Shown one piece after another: positions 9,361 through 17,472 of a stretch of 64,000 bases of DNA. The DNA is taken from contig NZ_CP080443.1 of NCBI RefSeq assembly GCF_019613955.1, forward strand, positions 682,001 through 746,000, read 5' to 3'. The DNA is from Chryseobacterium sp. LJ668. Its GTDB lineage: Bacteria; Bacteroidota; Bacteroidia; Flavobacteriales; Weeksellaceae. Under the pieces are notes generated by a model. It made no database searches and had not been told where the DNA came from. It worked only from the letters and a program-made list of their open reading frames with translations. Numbering within the stretch: position 1 is the first letter of the stretch; each line of letters opens with the position of its first letter. The position numbers and the translations under genes were made by a program.

Positions 9361-11022
9361 ATGAAGAAGTCATTCAAAATAATTGGTCTTGTTGCGGCAA
9401 TGATGTTTTCGGGACAGATTTACGCGCAAAATGTAGACATATATAAAGATATTGATTTTAAAATGCCACAGGTGGCAGAAACTTCTTTTTCTGCTTATAC
9501 CGTTTCTATTAAAGATTTTGGTGGGGTTTCAGGTGGAAAGGTAAAAAACACGGAAGCTTTCAAAAAAGCAATGGACGCTTTGGTAAAAAAAGGCGGAGGA
9601 AAACTGATTGTTCCGAGAGGAATCTGGTTAACAGGTCCAATAGTTTTGCAAAGCAACATCAATCTTCATATAGAAGACGGTGCTTTTATTACTTTCAGTA
9701 AAGATAAAAGCGATTATCCTTTGGTTGACGTAAGCTTTGAAGGATTAAATACCATTCGTTGCCAGTCTCCTATTTCTGCTAGAAATGCTACAAATATTGC
9801 CATTACCGGAAAAGGGGTGATCGACGGAAATGGTGATGTATGGAGAGCGGTTAAAAAAGGAAAACTGGCAGAAGCTGAATGGAAAAAATTTGTTGCTTCA
9901 GGTGGAGTTGTTTCTGCGGATGGTAAAACCTGGTATCCTTCAGAAAGCTATAAAAAAGGATTTGAAAGCAGCTCAAACTTCAATGTTCCCGATAAAATTT
10001 CAAAATCTGAACTGGAATCTGTAAAAGATTTTCTTCGTCCGGTAATGGTGAGCATCGTAGGTTGTGATAAAGTTCTTTTGGATGGACCAACTTTCCAGAA
10101 TTCTCCGGCGTGGAATCTACACCCTTTGATGTCTTCAAATATTATTCTTAAAAATCTTACCGTTAGAAATCCGTGGTATTCTCAAAATGGTGATGGTGTA
10201 GATTTGGAATCATGTAAAAATGTTCTGATCTATGACAATACCTTTGATGTGGGTGACGATGCAATCTGCATCAAATCCGGTAAAGATGAAGACGGCAGAA
10301 AAAGAAACATGCCGACTGAAAATGTAATCATCAAAAATAACGTTGTTTATCATGGTCACGGAGGCTTCGTCATTGGAAGTGAAATGTCAGGAGGTGCGAG
10401 AAACATTCACGTTTCAGACTGTACGTTCATCGGAACCGATATCGGTCTCCGTTTCAAAACAACTCGTGGAAGAGGTGGTGTTGTTGAAAATATTTATGTG
10501 AAAAACATCGATATGATCAACATTCCGACGCAGACTATCGGGTTTAATATGTTTTATGAAGGTGCTTCTCCGGTTCTGGAGGACGGGCAAAATGCAGAAG
10601 GAAATAAAGTCCCTGAAAAAGTATTTGCAGTAGACGAAAAAACTCCGATTTTCAGAAATATTTATTTTAAAAATATCAATGCAGTTAATTCTTTTGAAGC
10701 AGTTTCCATCAATGGTTTGGCTGAAATGAATATTAAAAACATCGTGATTGAAGATTCTCAGTTTGACACCAAAAAAGCATTAACCATAGCAGATGCAGAC
10801 GGTATCATTCTGAAAAACGTCAAACTGAAATACACTGAAGGAACTGGAGCCGTTATTTATAACAGTAAGAATGTAGACCTTTCCACACTTCAGCTGGAAG
10901 CTTCTCAAAAACCAATCATTAAAGTTTCGGGAAGTAAAACCTCAGCCGTGAAATTACCAAAAAATGTAACTGGTGAGCAATTACAGATTTCGAAAGAGAT
11001 TGCAAAAAACGCAGTTAAATAA
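9361..11022 (+). CDS. Polygalacturonase-like glycoside hydrolase family 28
   Basis: The 553-residue protein has a signal peptide ending about residue 22 (GQIYAQ). The parallel beta-helix carries GH28 catalytic motifs in order: NGDGVDLES (NxD type), VGDDAICIKSG (Asp pair), YHGHGGFVIGSE (GHG) and IGLRFKTTRGRGG (RxK). These define an inverting hydrolase of alpha-1,4 galacturonan or of rhamnogalacturonan. An insert of about 70 residues after the GKGVIDGNGDVW region (about 155-165) is usual for Bacteroidetes members. The gene lies between CE12 and an esterase gene with gaps of 10 and 12 bp, so it is in the same transcription unit. Confidence 0.92.
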   Translation: MKKSFKIIGLVAAMMFSGQIYAQNVDIYKDIDFKMPQVAETSFSAYTVSIKDFGGVSGGKVKNTEAFKKAMDALVKKGGGKLIVPRGIWLTGPIVLQSNINLHIEDGAFITFSKDKSDYPLVDVSFEGLNTIRCQSPISARNATNIAITGKGVIDGNGDVWRAVKKGKLAEAEWKKFVASGGVVSADGKTWYPSESYKKGFESSSNFNVPDKISKSELESVKDFLRPVMVSIVGCDKVLLDGPTFQNSPAWNLHPLMSSNIILKNLTVRNPWYSQNGDGVDLESCKNVLIYDNTFDVGDDAICIKSGKDEDGRKRNMPTENVIIKNNVVYHGHGGFVIGSEMSGGARNIHVSDCTFIGTDIGLRFKTTRGRGGVVENIYVKNIDMINIPTQTIGFNMFYEGASPVLEDGQNAEGNKVPEKVFAVDEKTPIFRNIYFKNINAVNSFEAVSINGLAEMNIKNIVIEDSQFDTKKALTIADADGIILKNVKLKYTEGTGAVIYNSKNVDLSTLQLEASQKPIIKVSGSKTSAVKLPKNVTGEQLQISKEIAKNAVK

Positions 11023-11034
11023 TTTCATTTTAAT

Positions 11035-11940
11035 ATGAGTTTTCAAAAACTATATTTTCTTTTTGTTTTTTTTGTAGGAGGTACAATAGCATTCGGTCAG
11101 ACAAAACCGAATGCTACTCCTTACACTAATGAAGCAACCTATGAAAAACTGAAAAAAAAGCATCCGTTCATTACACCATTAAACAGACACACTCCGCCCA
11201 ACATCAGAATTGATAAAGATGTGGAATACGCCAACATCAACGGATTATCTTTAAAAGCAGACATTTACTATCCTCTTGACAAAACAAAAAAACATCCGGG
11301 AGTCGCATTGATTCACGGCGGCGGCTGGATTTCAGGAAGTAAGGAAAATGAAAAGTATATGGCTCAGGAATTGGCATCAAAAGGTTATGTCGCAATCGCT
11401 ATTGACTATCGTTTGAGCGAAGTTGCCAAATATCCCGCAGCAATTGACGATGTCAAAAATGCGATTAAATTTTTAAAGAAAAACAGGAAAAAATATTCTT
11501 TAGACCAAAAAAAGATTGGAATTTTGGGTGAATCTGCTGGAGCGCAAATTGCAACATTGGTTGGTGTACAACCTAAAAATAAAATTAAAGTCATCGTCAA
11601 TATAGACGGAATCGTCTCTTTCATCCATCCTGAAGCTGAAGAAAGTACTTACGCAGCATTTTGGCTGGCCGGCGACAGAAAAGACAATCTCAAGATCTGG
11701 ACAGAAGCTTCACCGTTGGAATATGTTGGCAAAAAAACGCCTCCTACCCTATTCATCAACTCTTCCCAGCCTCGTTTCCATGCAGGGAGAGATGATATGA
11801 TGAAGATTTTAAAAAGTCATAATATCTTTACAGAATATTATGAAATTAAAGATTCTCCGCACTCTTTCTGGTCTGCAGAACCTTGGTTTACAGAAACTTT
11901 TAATCTAACGGTGGAATTTTTGGATAAAAATTTAAAATAA
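11035..11940 (+). CDS. Secreted alpha/beta-hydrolase esterase of the pectin locus
   Basis: The 301-residue protein has a signal peptide ending about residue 21 (GGTIAFGQ). The hormone-sensitive-lipase/BD-FAE type fold is shown by the oxyanion motif IHGGGWISGSK (about 93-103), the nucleophile elbow GESAGA (about 165-170), and a final SPHSFW with the catalytic His. Such enzymes remove acetyl or feruloyl groups from plant polysaccharides. Here pectin acetyl groups are the most likely target, which is inference. The gene lies in the tight run between GH28 (12 bp upstream) and CE8 (6 bp downstream). Confidence 0.85.
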   Translation: MSFQKLYFLFVFFVGGTIAFGQTKPNATPYTNEATYEKLKKKHPFITPLNRHTPPNIRIDKDVEYANINGLSLKADIYYPLDKTKKHPGVALIHGGGWISGSKENEKYMAQELASKGYVAIAIDYRLSEVAKYPAAIDDVKNAIKFLKKNRKKYSLDQKKIGILGESAGAQIATLVGVQPKNKIKVIVNIDGIVSFIHPEAEESTYAAFWLAGDRKDNLKIWTEASPLEYVGKKTPPTLFINSSQPRFHAGRDDMMKILKSHNIFTEYYEIKDSPHSFWSAEPWFTETFNLTVEFLDKNLK

Positions 11941-11946
11941 CTTTAT

Positions 11947-12924
11947 ATGAAGAAATTTCTTTTAATATTCGTTATTACTTTAGCTCAAATAGTATGGGCT
12001 CAAAATACACCTTACCGTACGATTACCGTAGCAAAAGACGGAAGCGGAGAATTTTCAACGATTCAGCAAGCGATCAATTCTGTCAGAGATTTCGGCCCCG
12101 GTGAAGCTTTAATTAAAATACAATCCGGAACCTATCATGAGAAAATCGTAATTTCTTCCTCAAAACACAAAATCACTTTACAGGGCGATCATCAGGAAAA
12201 CACCATCATCACCAATGATGACTATTCCGGAAAACTGGATGTTTTAAATGAGAAAATGACGACCTTTAATTCGTATACGCTTTTGGTTATGTCAGATGAT
12301 ATTAAAATTTCAAATCTGACTATTCAAAACTCGTCATGCAATCAGGGACAGGCCGTAGCACTTCATGTGGAAGGTGACCGTTTTATGATAAAAGATTCAA
12401 AAATTTTGGGTTGTCAGGACACAATTTACACCGGCGGAAATCACAGCAGACAATTTTACGAAAACTGTTATATTGAAGGAACAACCGATTTTCTATTTGG
12501 TTCGGCAACTGTAGTTTTCAAAAACTGCACGATAAAAAGTTTAGCCAATTCTTATATCACTGCTGCATCGACTGATCAGTCTAAAAGTTTTGGTTATGTT
12601 TTTTTTGACTGTAAATTAATTGCGAAAGAAGGCATTACAAAAGTATTCTTGGGAAGACCGTGGAGATCTTATGCAAGAACTGTTTTTATTAACACCGAAA
12701 TGGGAAGCCACATCCTTCCAGAAGGCTGGAATCCCTGGAAAGGAGACAAAATGTTTCCTGATAAAGACAAAACCGCTTATTATGCAGAATACAAAAGCAG
12801 AGGTGAAGGCGGAAAAATCTCTCAAAGAGTTCCTTGGTCGCATCAATTAACCAAAAAAGAAGCTAAAAAATACACTCTGAAAAATATTTTTGGAGACTGG
12901 AATCTGAATATGAGTAATAAGTAA
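11947..12924 (+). CDS. Second pectin methylesterase (CE8), secreted
   Basis: The 325-residue protein has a signal peptide ending IVWAQ (about residue 19). CE8 motifs: GQAVALHV, LGCQDTIYTGG, EGTTDFLFGSA with the nucleophile Asp, and FLGRPWRSYA. It shares the C-terminal pattern RVPWSHQLTKKEAKKYT with the first CE8 enzyme of the locus (VSWSHQITKKESKKYT), suggesting paralogues that may act on different methylation patterns or chain lengths. It is followed by a 149-bp gap containing a palindromic repeat, likely the end of the tight operon segment. Confidence 0.93.
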   Translation: MKKFLLIFVITLAQIVWAQNTPYRTITVAKDGSGEFSTIQQAINSVRDFGPGEALIKIQSGTYHEKIVISSSKHKITLQGDHQENTIITNDDYSGKLDVLNEKMTTFNSYTLLVMSDDIKISNLTIQNSSCNQGQAVALHVEGDRFMIKDSKILGCQDTIYTGGNHSRQFYENCYIEGTTDFLFGSATVVFKNCTIKSLANSYITAASTDQSKSFGYVFFDCKLIAKEGITKVFLGRPWRSYARTVFINTEMGSHILPEGWNPWKGDKMFPDKDKTAYYAEYKSRGEGGKISQRVPWSHQLTKKEAKKYTLKNIFGDWNLNMSNK

Positions 12925-12958
12925 TTGGTAATGAATAATTATCTTAAATAATAATGAC

Positions 12959-13050
12959 GCCTCAACTTCGCTCAGCATGACAGCGCAAGAAAAAAGCAGT
13001 ATATATAAGGTCGCTAGTATAAGTGATATCATGCTGAGCATGTCGAAGCA
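12959..13050. repeat. REP-like inverted repeat between CE8 and CE12 genes
   Basis: CCTCAACTTCGCTCAGCATGAC (12960-12981) faces ATCATGCTGAGCATGTCGAAGC (13028-13049). The CTCAGCATGA cores pair exactly, with a loop of about 46 nt. The antisense frame reads VMLSEVEAS, a tell-tale of dispersed Bacteroidetes intergenic repeats (recalled pattern). No gene is seen in it. Confidence 0.65.
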
Positions 13051-13073
13051 TATCCAAACAAATCAATTTAAAA

Positions 13074-13811
13074 ATGAAAAAATTTCTTTTAGTTCTAAGC
13101 ATCATCATTTCAACGTTCTCATTAGCTCAGAAAAAACCAACCCTATTTTTAATTGGTGACTCCACCATGTCCAATAAAGACAACCCCGATAGAAACCCTG
13201 AACATGGATGGGGACAGGTATTGCCACAATTTTTTACAACAGGAATTGAAATTCAAAACCACGCCATGAACGGAAGAAGCTCTAAAAGTTTCCGAACAGA
13301 AGGAAGATGGGACAAAGTTGAAAAACAGTTAAAAAAAGGAGATTTTGTAATCATCCAATTCGGTCATAATGATCAGAAATTGAAAGACTCAACAAAATTC
13401 ACCAATCCACATACTCAATACAGAGCCAATTTGGAAAGATACGTGAATGAGACAAGAGCAAAAGGCGCAACACCTATTTTAATGACTTCCATCACCAGAA
13501 GAAATTTTAATGAAAATGGTGTTTTAATTGACACTCACACAGATTATCCTTTAGTGGTAAGAATGATTGCAGATGATATGAAAGTTGCTTTCGTAGACAT
13601 GCAGCTACTGACAGAGCAAATGGAAATTGCCGCAGGTCCGGAAAAATCAAAACTATTGCATTTGTACTTTAAGGCCGGTGAAAATGCGTATTATGAAAAA
13701 GATAAAGCTGATGACACCCACTTATCAAAATTGGGTGCAGAAACCGTTGCAAAACTTGCGGTAAAATCTTTGAAAGATTTAAAAACCGGCTTGGAGAAAT
13801 ATATTAAATAA
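13074..13811 (+). CDS. Second rhamnogalacturonan acetylesterase-like SGNH hydrolase (CE12)
   Basis: The 245-residue protein has a signal peptide ending about residue 18 (TFSLAQ). SGNH blocks: FLIGDSTMSNKD with the nucleophile Ser (about 31), EHGWGQ, NGRSSKSF, FGHNDQK and the C-terminal DDTHLSKLGA with the Asp-His pair. It is close to the standard CE12 length and, unlike the copy at 8523, lacks a lipobox, so it is probably periplasmic or released while the other is surface-anchored. That would allow deacetylation both outside and inside the outer membrane (inference). Confidence 0.9.
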   Translation: MKKFLLVLSIIISTFSLAQKKPTLFLIGDSTMSNKDNPDRNPEHGWGQVLPQFFTTGIEIQNHAMNGRSSKSFRTEGRWDKVEKQLKKGDFVIIQFGHNDQKLKDSTKFTNPHTQYRANLERYVNETRAKGATPILMTSITRRNFNENGVLIDTHTDYPLVVRMIADDMKVAFVDMQLLTEQMEIAAGPEKSKLLHLYFKAGENAYYEKDKADDTHLSKLGAETVAKLAVKSLKDLKTGLEKYIK

Positions 13812-13866
13812 CTCAATACGTTAAATGACATAGGAGAATTGAGCGTTAAGAAAATTTAAATTTAGT

Positions 13867-14030
13867 CCGTTAAAAAATTCCCACTGTTTGAAGCGCGAGA
13901 CAAATTTTTAACTGAAGAACAAACTTTGAATTCGCGCAAGTTTTGGGAATTTTAGGATTTAACTTAAATTATTAGTGGAATTTTCCAAGTCTTGAATTTT
14001 GGATTCTTTTGTTTCAAGACAAAAGAATGC
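13867..14030 (+). repeat. Dispersed non-coding repeat, copy A
   Basis: About 165 bp with no gene, similar in order and wording to 56767-56935 on the same strand. Shared blocks: an AAAATTC stem arm, TGAAGcGCGAGAC, AACtGAAGAA, TCGCGCAAGTTTT, a closing stem arm, GTCTTGAA, and TTCTTTTGTTTCAAGA followed by AAAAGAA. Here AAAATTCCCA (13874-13883) pairs with TGGGAATTTT (13944-13953). A second hairpin is TTCTTTTG (14004-14011) with CAAAAGAA (14020-14027). It lies just before kdgF. Confidence 0.7.
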
Positions 14031-14047
14031 AGTAAAAAATAAAAATT

Positions 14048-14389
14048 ATGAATTTCAAAAAAGAACCATTTTTCGACGGAAATTCCGGATGGGAAGATTT
14101 GGGTAACGGTGTTTCGAGACAATTCGTAGGGTACAATTCTCAGGTTATGATGGTCATTGTTAAATTTGAAAAAGATGCTATCGGTACTCTTCATCAGCAT
14201 TTTCATTCGCAGATAACTTATGTTGCATCAGGAAAATTCGAAGTTACTGTTGACGGTGAAACAAAAATTTTGAAACAGGGCGACGGTTTTTTTGCCCAAC
14301 CAAATATTTTTCACGGTGTAAAATGTCTGGAAGCAGGACAATTGATTGATTCATTTACACCATTCAGAGAAGATTTTTTAAAAGATTAA
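14048..14389 (+). CDS. kdgF: KdgF-like cupin, unsaturated uronate linearisation
   Basis: The 113-residue single-domain cupin has no signal peptide, so it is cytoplasmic. Metal-ligand candidates are His49, His51, His53 and Gln55 in LHQHFHSQITY and His89 in IFHGVKC, matching the HxHxxxQ...H arrangement of KdgF. KdgF promotes ring opening of 4,5-unsaturated galacturonate, made by pectate lyases and GH105 enzymes, to a linear keto-deoxy sugar acid that enters the KDG pathway. It is the only clear intracellular catabolic step in this locus; kduI, kduD, kdgK and kdgA are not in the window. Its upstream gap holds a repeat element. Confidence 0.85.
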   Translation: MNFKKEPFFDGNSGWEDLGNGVSRQFVGYNSQVMMVIVKFEKDAIGTLHQHFHSQITYVASGKFEVTVDGETKILKQGDGFFAQPNIFHGVKCLEAGQLIDSFTPFREDFLKD

Positions 14390-14435
14390 CTGTGAAAATT
14401 CCCGACTTATTTTAATTTCTAAAAATTACAAAGCC

Positions 14436-15338
14436 ATGAAAAAAACGGTTTTCGCACTCATGATTTTTCTTTTTAATCAGTTATCAGCTCAGGAAAAAAT
14501 CATCGTCTGGCCAAAAGGTCAGATGCCAAATTCTAAAGGATTACAATTAAAAACCGAAGAGAAAGAAGGAAGAATTGTACAATTAAAAGAAACCGAACTT
14601 TTTGCATTTTTACCTCCAAAAGAAGAAAGAAAACAGATGGCAGTCATTGTAATTCCGGGTGGCGGATATTATAAACTGACCTACGATCTGGGTGGTTTTC
14701 AAATTGCAAAATGGTTTAATACTTTAGGAATTTCTGCTTTTGTTTTAAATTACAGATTGCCGACTTCACCTGATTTGAAACAGAAAGAAATTGCACCTTT
14801 ACAAGATATTCAGGCAGCCATAAAGTACATCAGAAAAAACGCTTCACAATATGGCATTTCGCCCGACCAAGTGGGAGTAATAGGAACTTCTGCCGGCGGG
14901 CATCTGGCTGCGACAGTAAGTAATATCGTGACAGATTACACTGAATTACAAGGAGATTGGGAAGATATTTCAACCATTCCAAACTTTGCGATTTTGGTTT
15001 CTCCGGTGATCGATTTGGGAGAATTTGCACACGTGGGAAGTCGTAATAGTTTGTTGGGAGAAAACGCTTCTCTTGAGAAAATTAAAGAATATTCTATGCA
15101 AAACCGTGTGACAGAAAAAACGCCGCCTACCATCTTATTTCACGCGCAAAATGACCGTACAGTGCCCGTTACAAACAGTATTCTTTATTATCAGGCAATG
15201 ACAAAAAATAAGGTGAAAGGTGCAATGTTTATCTTCCCGGAAGGTGAACACAAAATCGGGATCAATAATAAATCCGACCTTACAGATAACTGGAAAACAT
15301 TATGCTCAGATTGGCTGAAAACTTTAGATAATAAATAA
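14436..15338 (+). CDS. Secreted alpha/beta-hydrolase esterase (acetyl esterase type)
   Basis: The 300-residue protein has a signal peptide ending about residue 18 (FNQLSAQ). Oxyanion motif IPGGGYYKL (about 73-81), nucleophile elbow GTSAGGHLA (about 150-158), Asp in HAQNDRTVP and His in PEGEHKIG complete a catalytic triad. This arrangement is seen in acetyl-xylan or acetyl-sugar esterases and in related BD-FAE proteins. The place in the pectin locus suggests deacetylation of pectin-derived oligosaccharides. It ends at a bidirectional terminator shared with the convergent PL10 gene. Confidence 0.85.
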   Translation: MKKTVFALMIFLFNQLSAQEKIIVWPKGQMPNSKGLQLKTEEKEGRIVQLKETELFAFLPPKEERKQMAVIVIPGGGYYKLTYDLGGFQIAKWFNTLGISAFVLNYRLPTSPDLKQKEIAPLQDIQAAIKYIRKNASQYGISPDQVGVIGTSAGGHLAATVSNIVTDYTELQGDWEDISTIPNFAILVSPVIDLGEFAHVGSRNSLLGENASLEKIKEYSMQNRVTEKTPPTILFHAQNDRTVPVTNSILYYQAMTKNKVKGAMFIFPEGEHKIGINNKSDLTDNWKTLCSDWLKTLDNK

Positions 15339-15377
15339 TTTGGAGTAATTGATTTTTTATCTTGAAAAAAATAAAAA

Positions 15378-15407
15378 AACCTGATGCTTTCGGATCAGGT
15401 TTCTTTA
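15378..15407. terminator. Bidirectional terminator between esterase and PL10 genes
   Basis: AACCTGAT (15378-15385) pairs with ATCAGGTT (15394-15401) around an 8-nt loop. It is preceded by seven A and followed by a T-rich tract, so it can serve both converging genes. Confidence 0.85.
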
Positions 15408-15409
15408 TT

Positions 15410-16432
15410 TTACTCAGAAATTTTATTTTTCTTCAGCCATTTTACATACTCCTTTTCAATCAGTTTTGTTCCGGATTCATTATACCAGCTGTATCCCATT
15501 CTCCGTTCTTCAGAAACGTCTTCATAATTGAATTTAACGCTTCCGTCACGGTCTCCAAAAACCGGTTTATTCGTCGGGATATCGTAGAATCTTGCCCAAA
15601 CTGCCGAGCCTTCTTTTTTACTTAAAGTACGAACTGCTTTATCACTTTCTTTGGAAACATTATACGTGTAGCCTTCAATTTTACTCTCTTTAAACCATTG
15701 TATTGCCGACCTTATTGATCTTTCAATTTCCGGAGTTACAGGCTGCATCATTAGAAATTTAACAATATTTACTGATTCTCCCGTAGCTAATGACATCGGT
15801 TCAAAAGCCCTGGCTTTTTCAGGTTTTAAAGTAACTTCATTGTACTGATCTGCCCATATAGATAACTTTCCGTTTTGCTGAATCTGAGTTTTAAGGATGC
15901 ATTCAATTCCTTTCTGTAAAGCAACTTTAGACTTTTCCTTCCATGGAGAGTTCACAGCATCAAAACCTTCTTTACCTTCTGAGATATTATAAAGAATAGT
16001 TAGTACATTGATCATCGCATTGTCATTGTAGGTTACCTGCTTTCTGTAAATTGCCGAATTTGGAAAGTATTGGGGGAAACCTCCGTTCGGATACTGCATG
16101 GAAAGTAAATATTCGATTCCTTTTTCCGCAGATTTCAGATAATCAGGATTTTTTGTGGCCTGATAGGCTTTTATTAACGAATTAATTTCTTTTGAAGTTG
16201 CATTGTTATCAATTGTGGCCAAATCGTTGTCGGCTGCTTTAATTATTTTCAAAAGTTTCGGATCAAGTTTTAAAGAATAATCAACGTTTTTTTTGTCGCT
16301 GGTATGCTTTCCCCATCCGCCATTCGGAAGTTGATACACCATCATTTTTTCAGCTAACGTATCTTTGACCTGTGCTGAAACCGCTGTAGTTACCAAGCAG
16401 AATGAAGCTATTGTAAGTTTTAAATTCATCAT
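15410..16432 (-). CDS. Pectate lyase, PL10 family, secreted
   Basis: The 340-residue protein has a signal peptide ending about residue 20 (TTAVSAQ). It has the alpha/alpha toroid helices of PL10: QLPNGGWGKHTSDKK (about 34-48), TIDNNATSKEINSL (Asn and Asp for calcium), MQYPNGGFPQYFPN, VTYNDNAMINVL, and a C-terminal region with ARFYDIPTNKPVFGDRDG that carries the catalytic Arg. PL10 enzymes cleave polygalacturonate by calcium-dependent beta-elimination. It is the only locus gene on the minus strand and has its own upstream control region with an operator-like palindrome. Confidence 0.92.
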   Translation of the reverse strand: MMNLKLTIASFCLVTTAVSAQVKDTLAEKMMVYQLPNGGWGKHTSDKKNVDYSLKLDPKLLKIIKAADNDLATIDNNATSKEINSLIKAYQATKNPDYLKSAEKGIEYLLSMQYPNGGFPQYFPNSAIYRKQVTYNDNAMINVLTILYNISEGKEGFDAVNSPWKEKSKVALQKGIECILKTQIQQNGKLSIWADQYNEVTLKPEKARAFEPMSLATGESVNIVKFLMMQPVTPEIERSIRSAIQWFKESKIEGYTYNVSKESDKAVRTLSKKEGSAVWARFYDIPTNKPVFGDRDGSVKFNYEDVSEERRMGYSWYNESGTKLIEKEYVKWLKKNKISE

Positions 16433-16522
16433 TTTTAAGTTATTTAAGAGTCATCATAATAGGTTGGCAACAGATTGAGCTGTCTTTACAATCTACTTTC
16501 CAAATTGCAATCGAATAATAAA

Positions 16523-16536
16523 TGTAATCGATTGCG
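16523..16536. promoter_or_regulatory. LacI-family operator-like palindrome before the PL10 gene
   Basis: TGTAATCGATTGCG has the even-symmetry CG-centred palindrome typical of LacI-family operators. A second half-site, TGCAATCGA, lies 17 bp away at 16506-16514. The site is 90 bp upstream of the PL10 start codon and just downstream of a TATATTTG box on the same strand, a position suited to repression. Confidence 0.5.
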
Positions 16537-16547
16537 CAAATTATTCC

Positions 16548-16555
16548 CAAATATA
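16548..16555 (-). promoter_or_regulatory. -7 box (TATATTTG) of the PL10 gene
   Basis: On the minus strand TATATTTG matches TAnnTTTG. The operator-like palindrome begins 11 bp downstream. No convincing -33 element was found. Confidence 0.45.
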
Positions 16556-16841
16556 TAATTATTGTCTTAGAATTATATTATCGTCAGTAAAAATAACAAA
16601 AATTTGATTATTAGTTCGTAAAAATCGTAAATTTTGCTAAGTGATTTTTAAGTTTGATGATATTTTCGCTAATAAGTTAAGTGGCTTTCAGGAATTTTTT
16701 ATTTTGGAATTTAGTTATTATAGGTGGATCACTGTTGTTATTTTTTATCATCGGATACGGTTGGTGATGTAATTATATTTTTCATGAATATCAAATTTTT
16801 TTTTCTAAATTTAATCGAACTAATAATCAAAAATTTAACCT
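16556..16841. other. AT-rich intergenic region without a recognised gene
   Basis: Nothing was recognised apart from the control sites listed at its left edge (upstream of PL10). A short frame at 16724-16915 overlaps the next gene and lacks protein-like composition. Confidence 0.5.
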
Positions 16842-17267
16842 ATGAAAACTTTAATTTTTTCTATTATTTTCCTGGTACCTCTAATGTCCATAGCTCAAAC
16901 ATCAATTACAGATGATTATGACACATATGCTTACTACAAGGAAGATGCAAGTAACAAAAACGACACTTATATTTGGTTATATGATGGAGAATCTTTTAAG
17001 ATGAATTTTCCTAAAACTGCTACAGGGCTTGAAGCTCTAAAAGATAAGGTCGATTTTATTGTCGGTTTATCTGATGTTTCCACACCTTATGCAAATAACA
17101 GTATGGTGCCGGCTGAATATTCAAATCTGAAAAATACTAGACAAATTCATGATCTGATTATGCAGAATAAAATGAATATATTTTTGACTTATCATATTGT
17201 CACTAAACGTCTTGAACTTGTAGCAACAAAAGATGGTTATTATTTTTATGTAACAAATAATTACTAA
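16842..17267 (+). CDS. Small secreted protein of unknown function
   Basis: The 141-residue protein has a clear signal peptide (MKTLIFSIIFLVPLMSIAQ, cleavage after residue 18). The mature part is Tyr, Asn and Asp-rich (DDYDTYAYYKED) and ends in a DGYYFYVTNNY segment. No known domain is recognised. It stands alone between the pectin locus and a tRNA, with long AT-rich flanks and A/T-ending codons throughout, so it may be lineage-specific. Confidence 0.7.
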   Translation: MKTLIFSIIFLVPLMSIAQTSITDDYDTYAYYKEDASNKNDTYIWLYDGESFKMNFPKTATGLEALKDKVDFIVGLSDVSTPYANNSMVPAEYSNLKNTRQIHDLIMQNKMNIFLTYHIVTKRLELVATKDGYYFYVTNNY

Positions 17268-17431
17268 ACAGGCTTTGATCTTGTTGCAAGAAAAGCTTAT
17301 TTTTTCTTTTATCAGTATTACTTCCATCTTTAATTTGATACGTCAGGCTTTGCCGCAAAATAATTAAGTTTACATAACGGATATTGATTTTGAGAAAGAA
17401 GAACATAAAACCTTGATTTTAAGACATAAAA

Positions 17432-17467
17432 AAAGCCTAAGCAAATCTTTCAGATTACTTAGGCTTT
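17432..17467 (-). terminator. Rho-independent terminator of the tRNA
   Basis: AAAGCCTAAG (17432-17441) pairs with CTTAGGCTTT (17458-17467), with an inner AATCT/AGATT stem. On the minus strand the hairpin lies 5 nt beyond the tRNA 3' end and is followed by a T-run. Confidence 0.85.
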
Positions 17468-17472
17468 AAACG

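Noticed and set aside
14004..14027. TTCTTTTG...CAAAAGAA hairpin as the terminator of the CE12 gene
   Set aside because: It lies about 190 bp after the stop, lacks a T-run and is part of the dispersed repeat shared with 56.9 kb.
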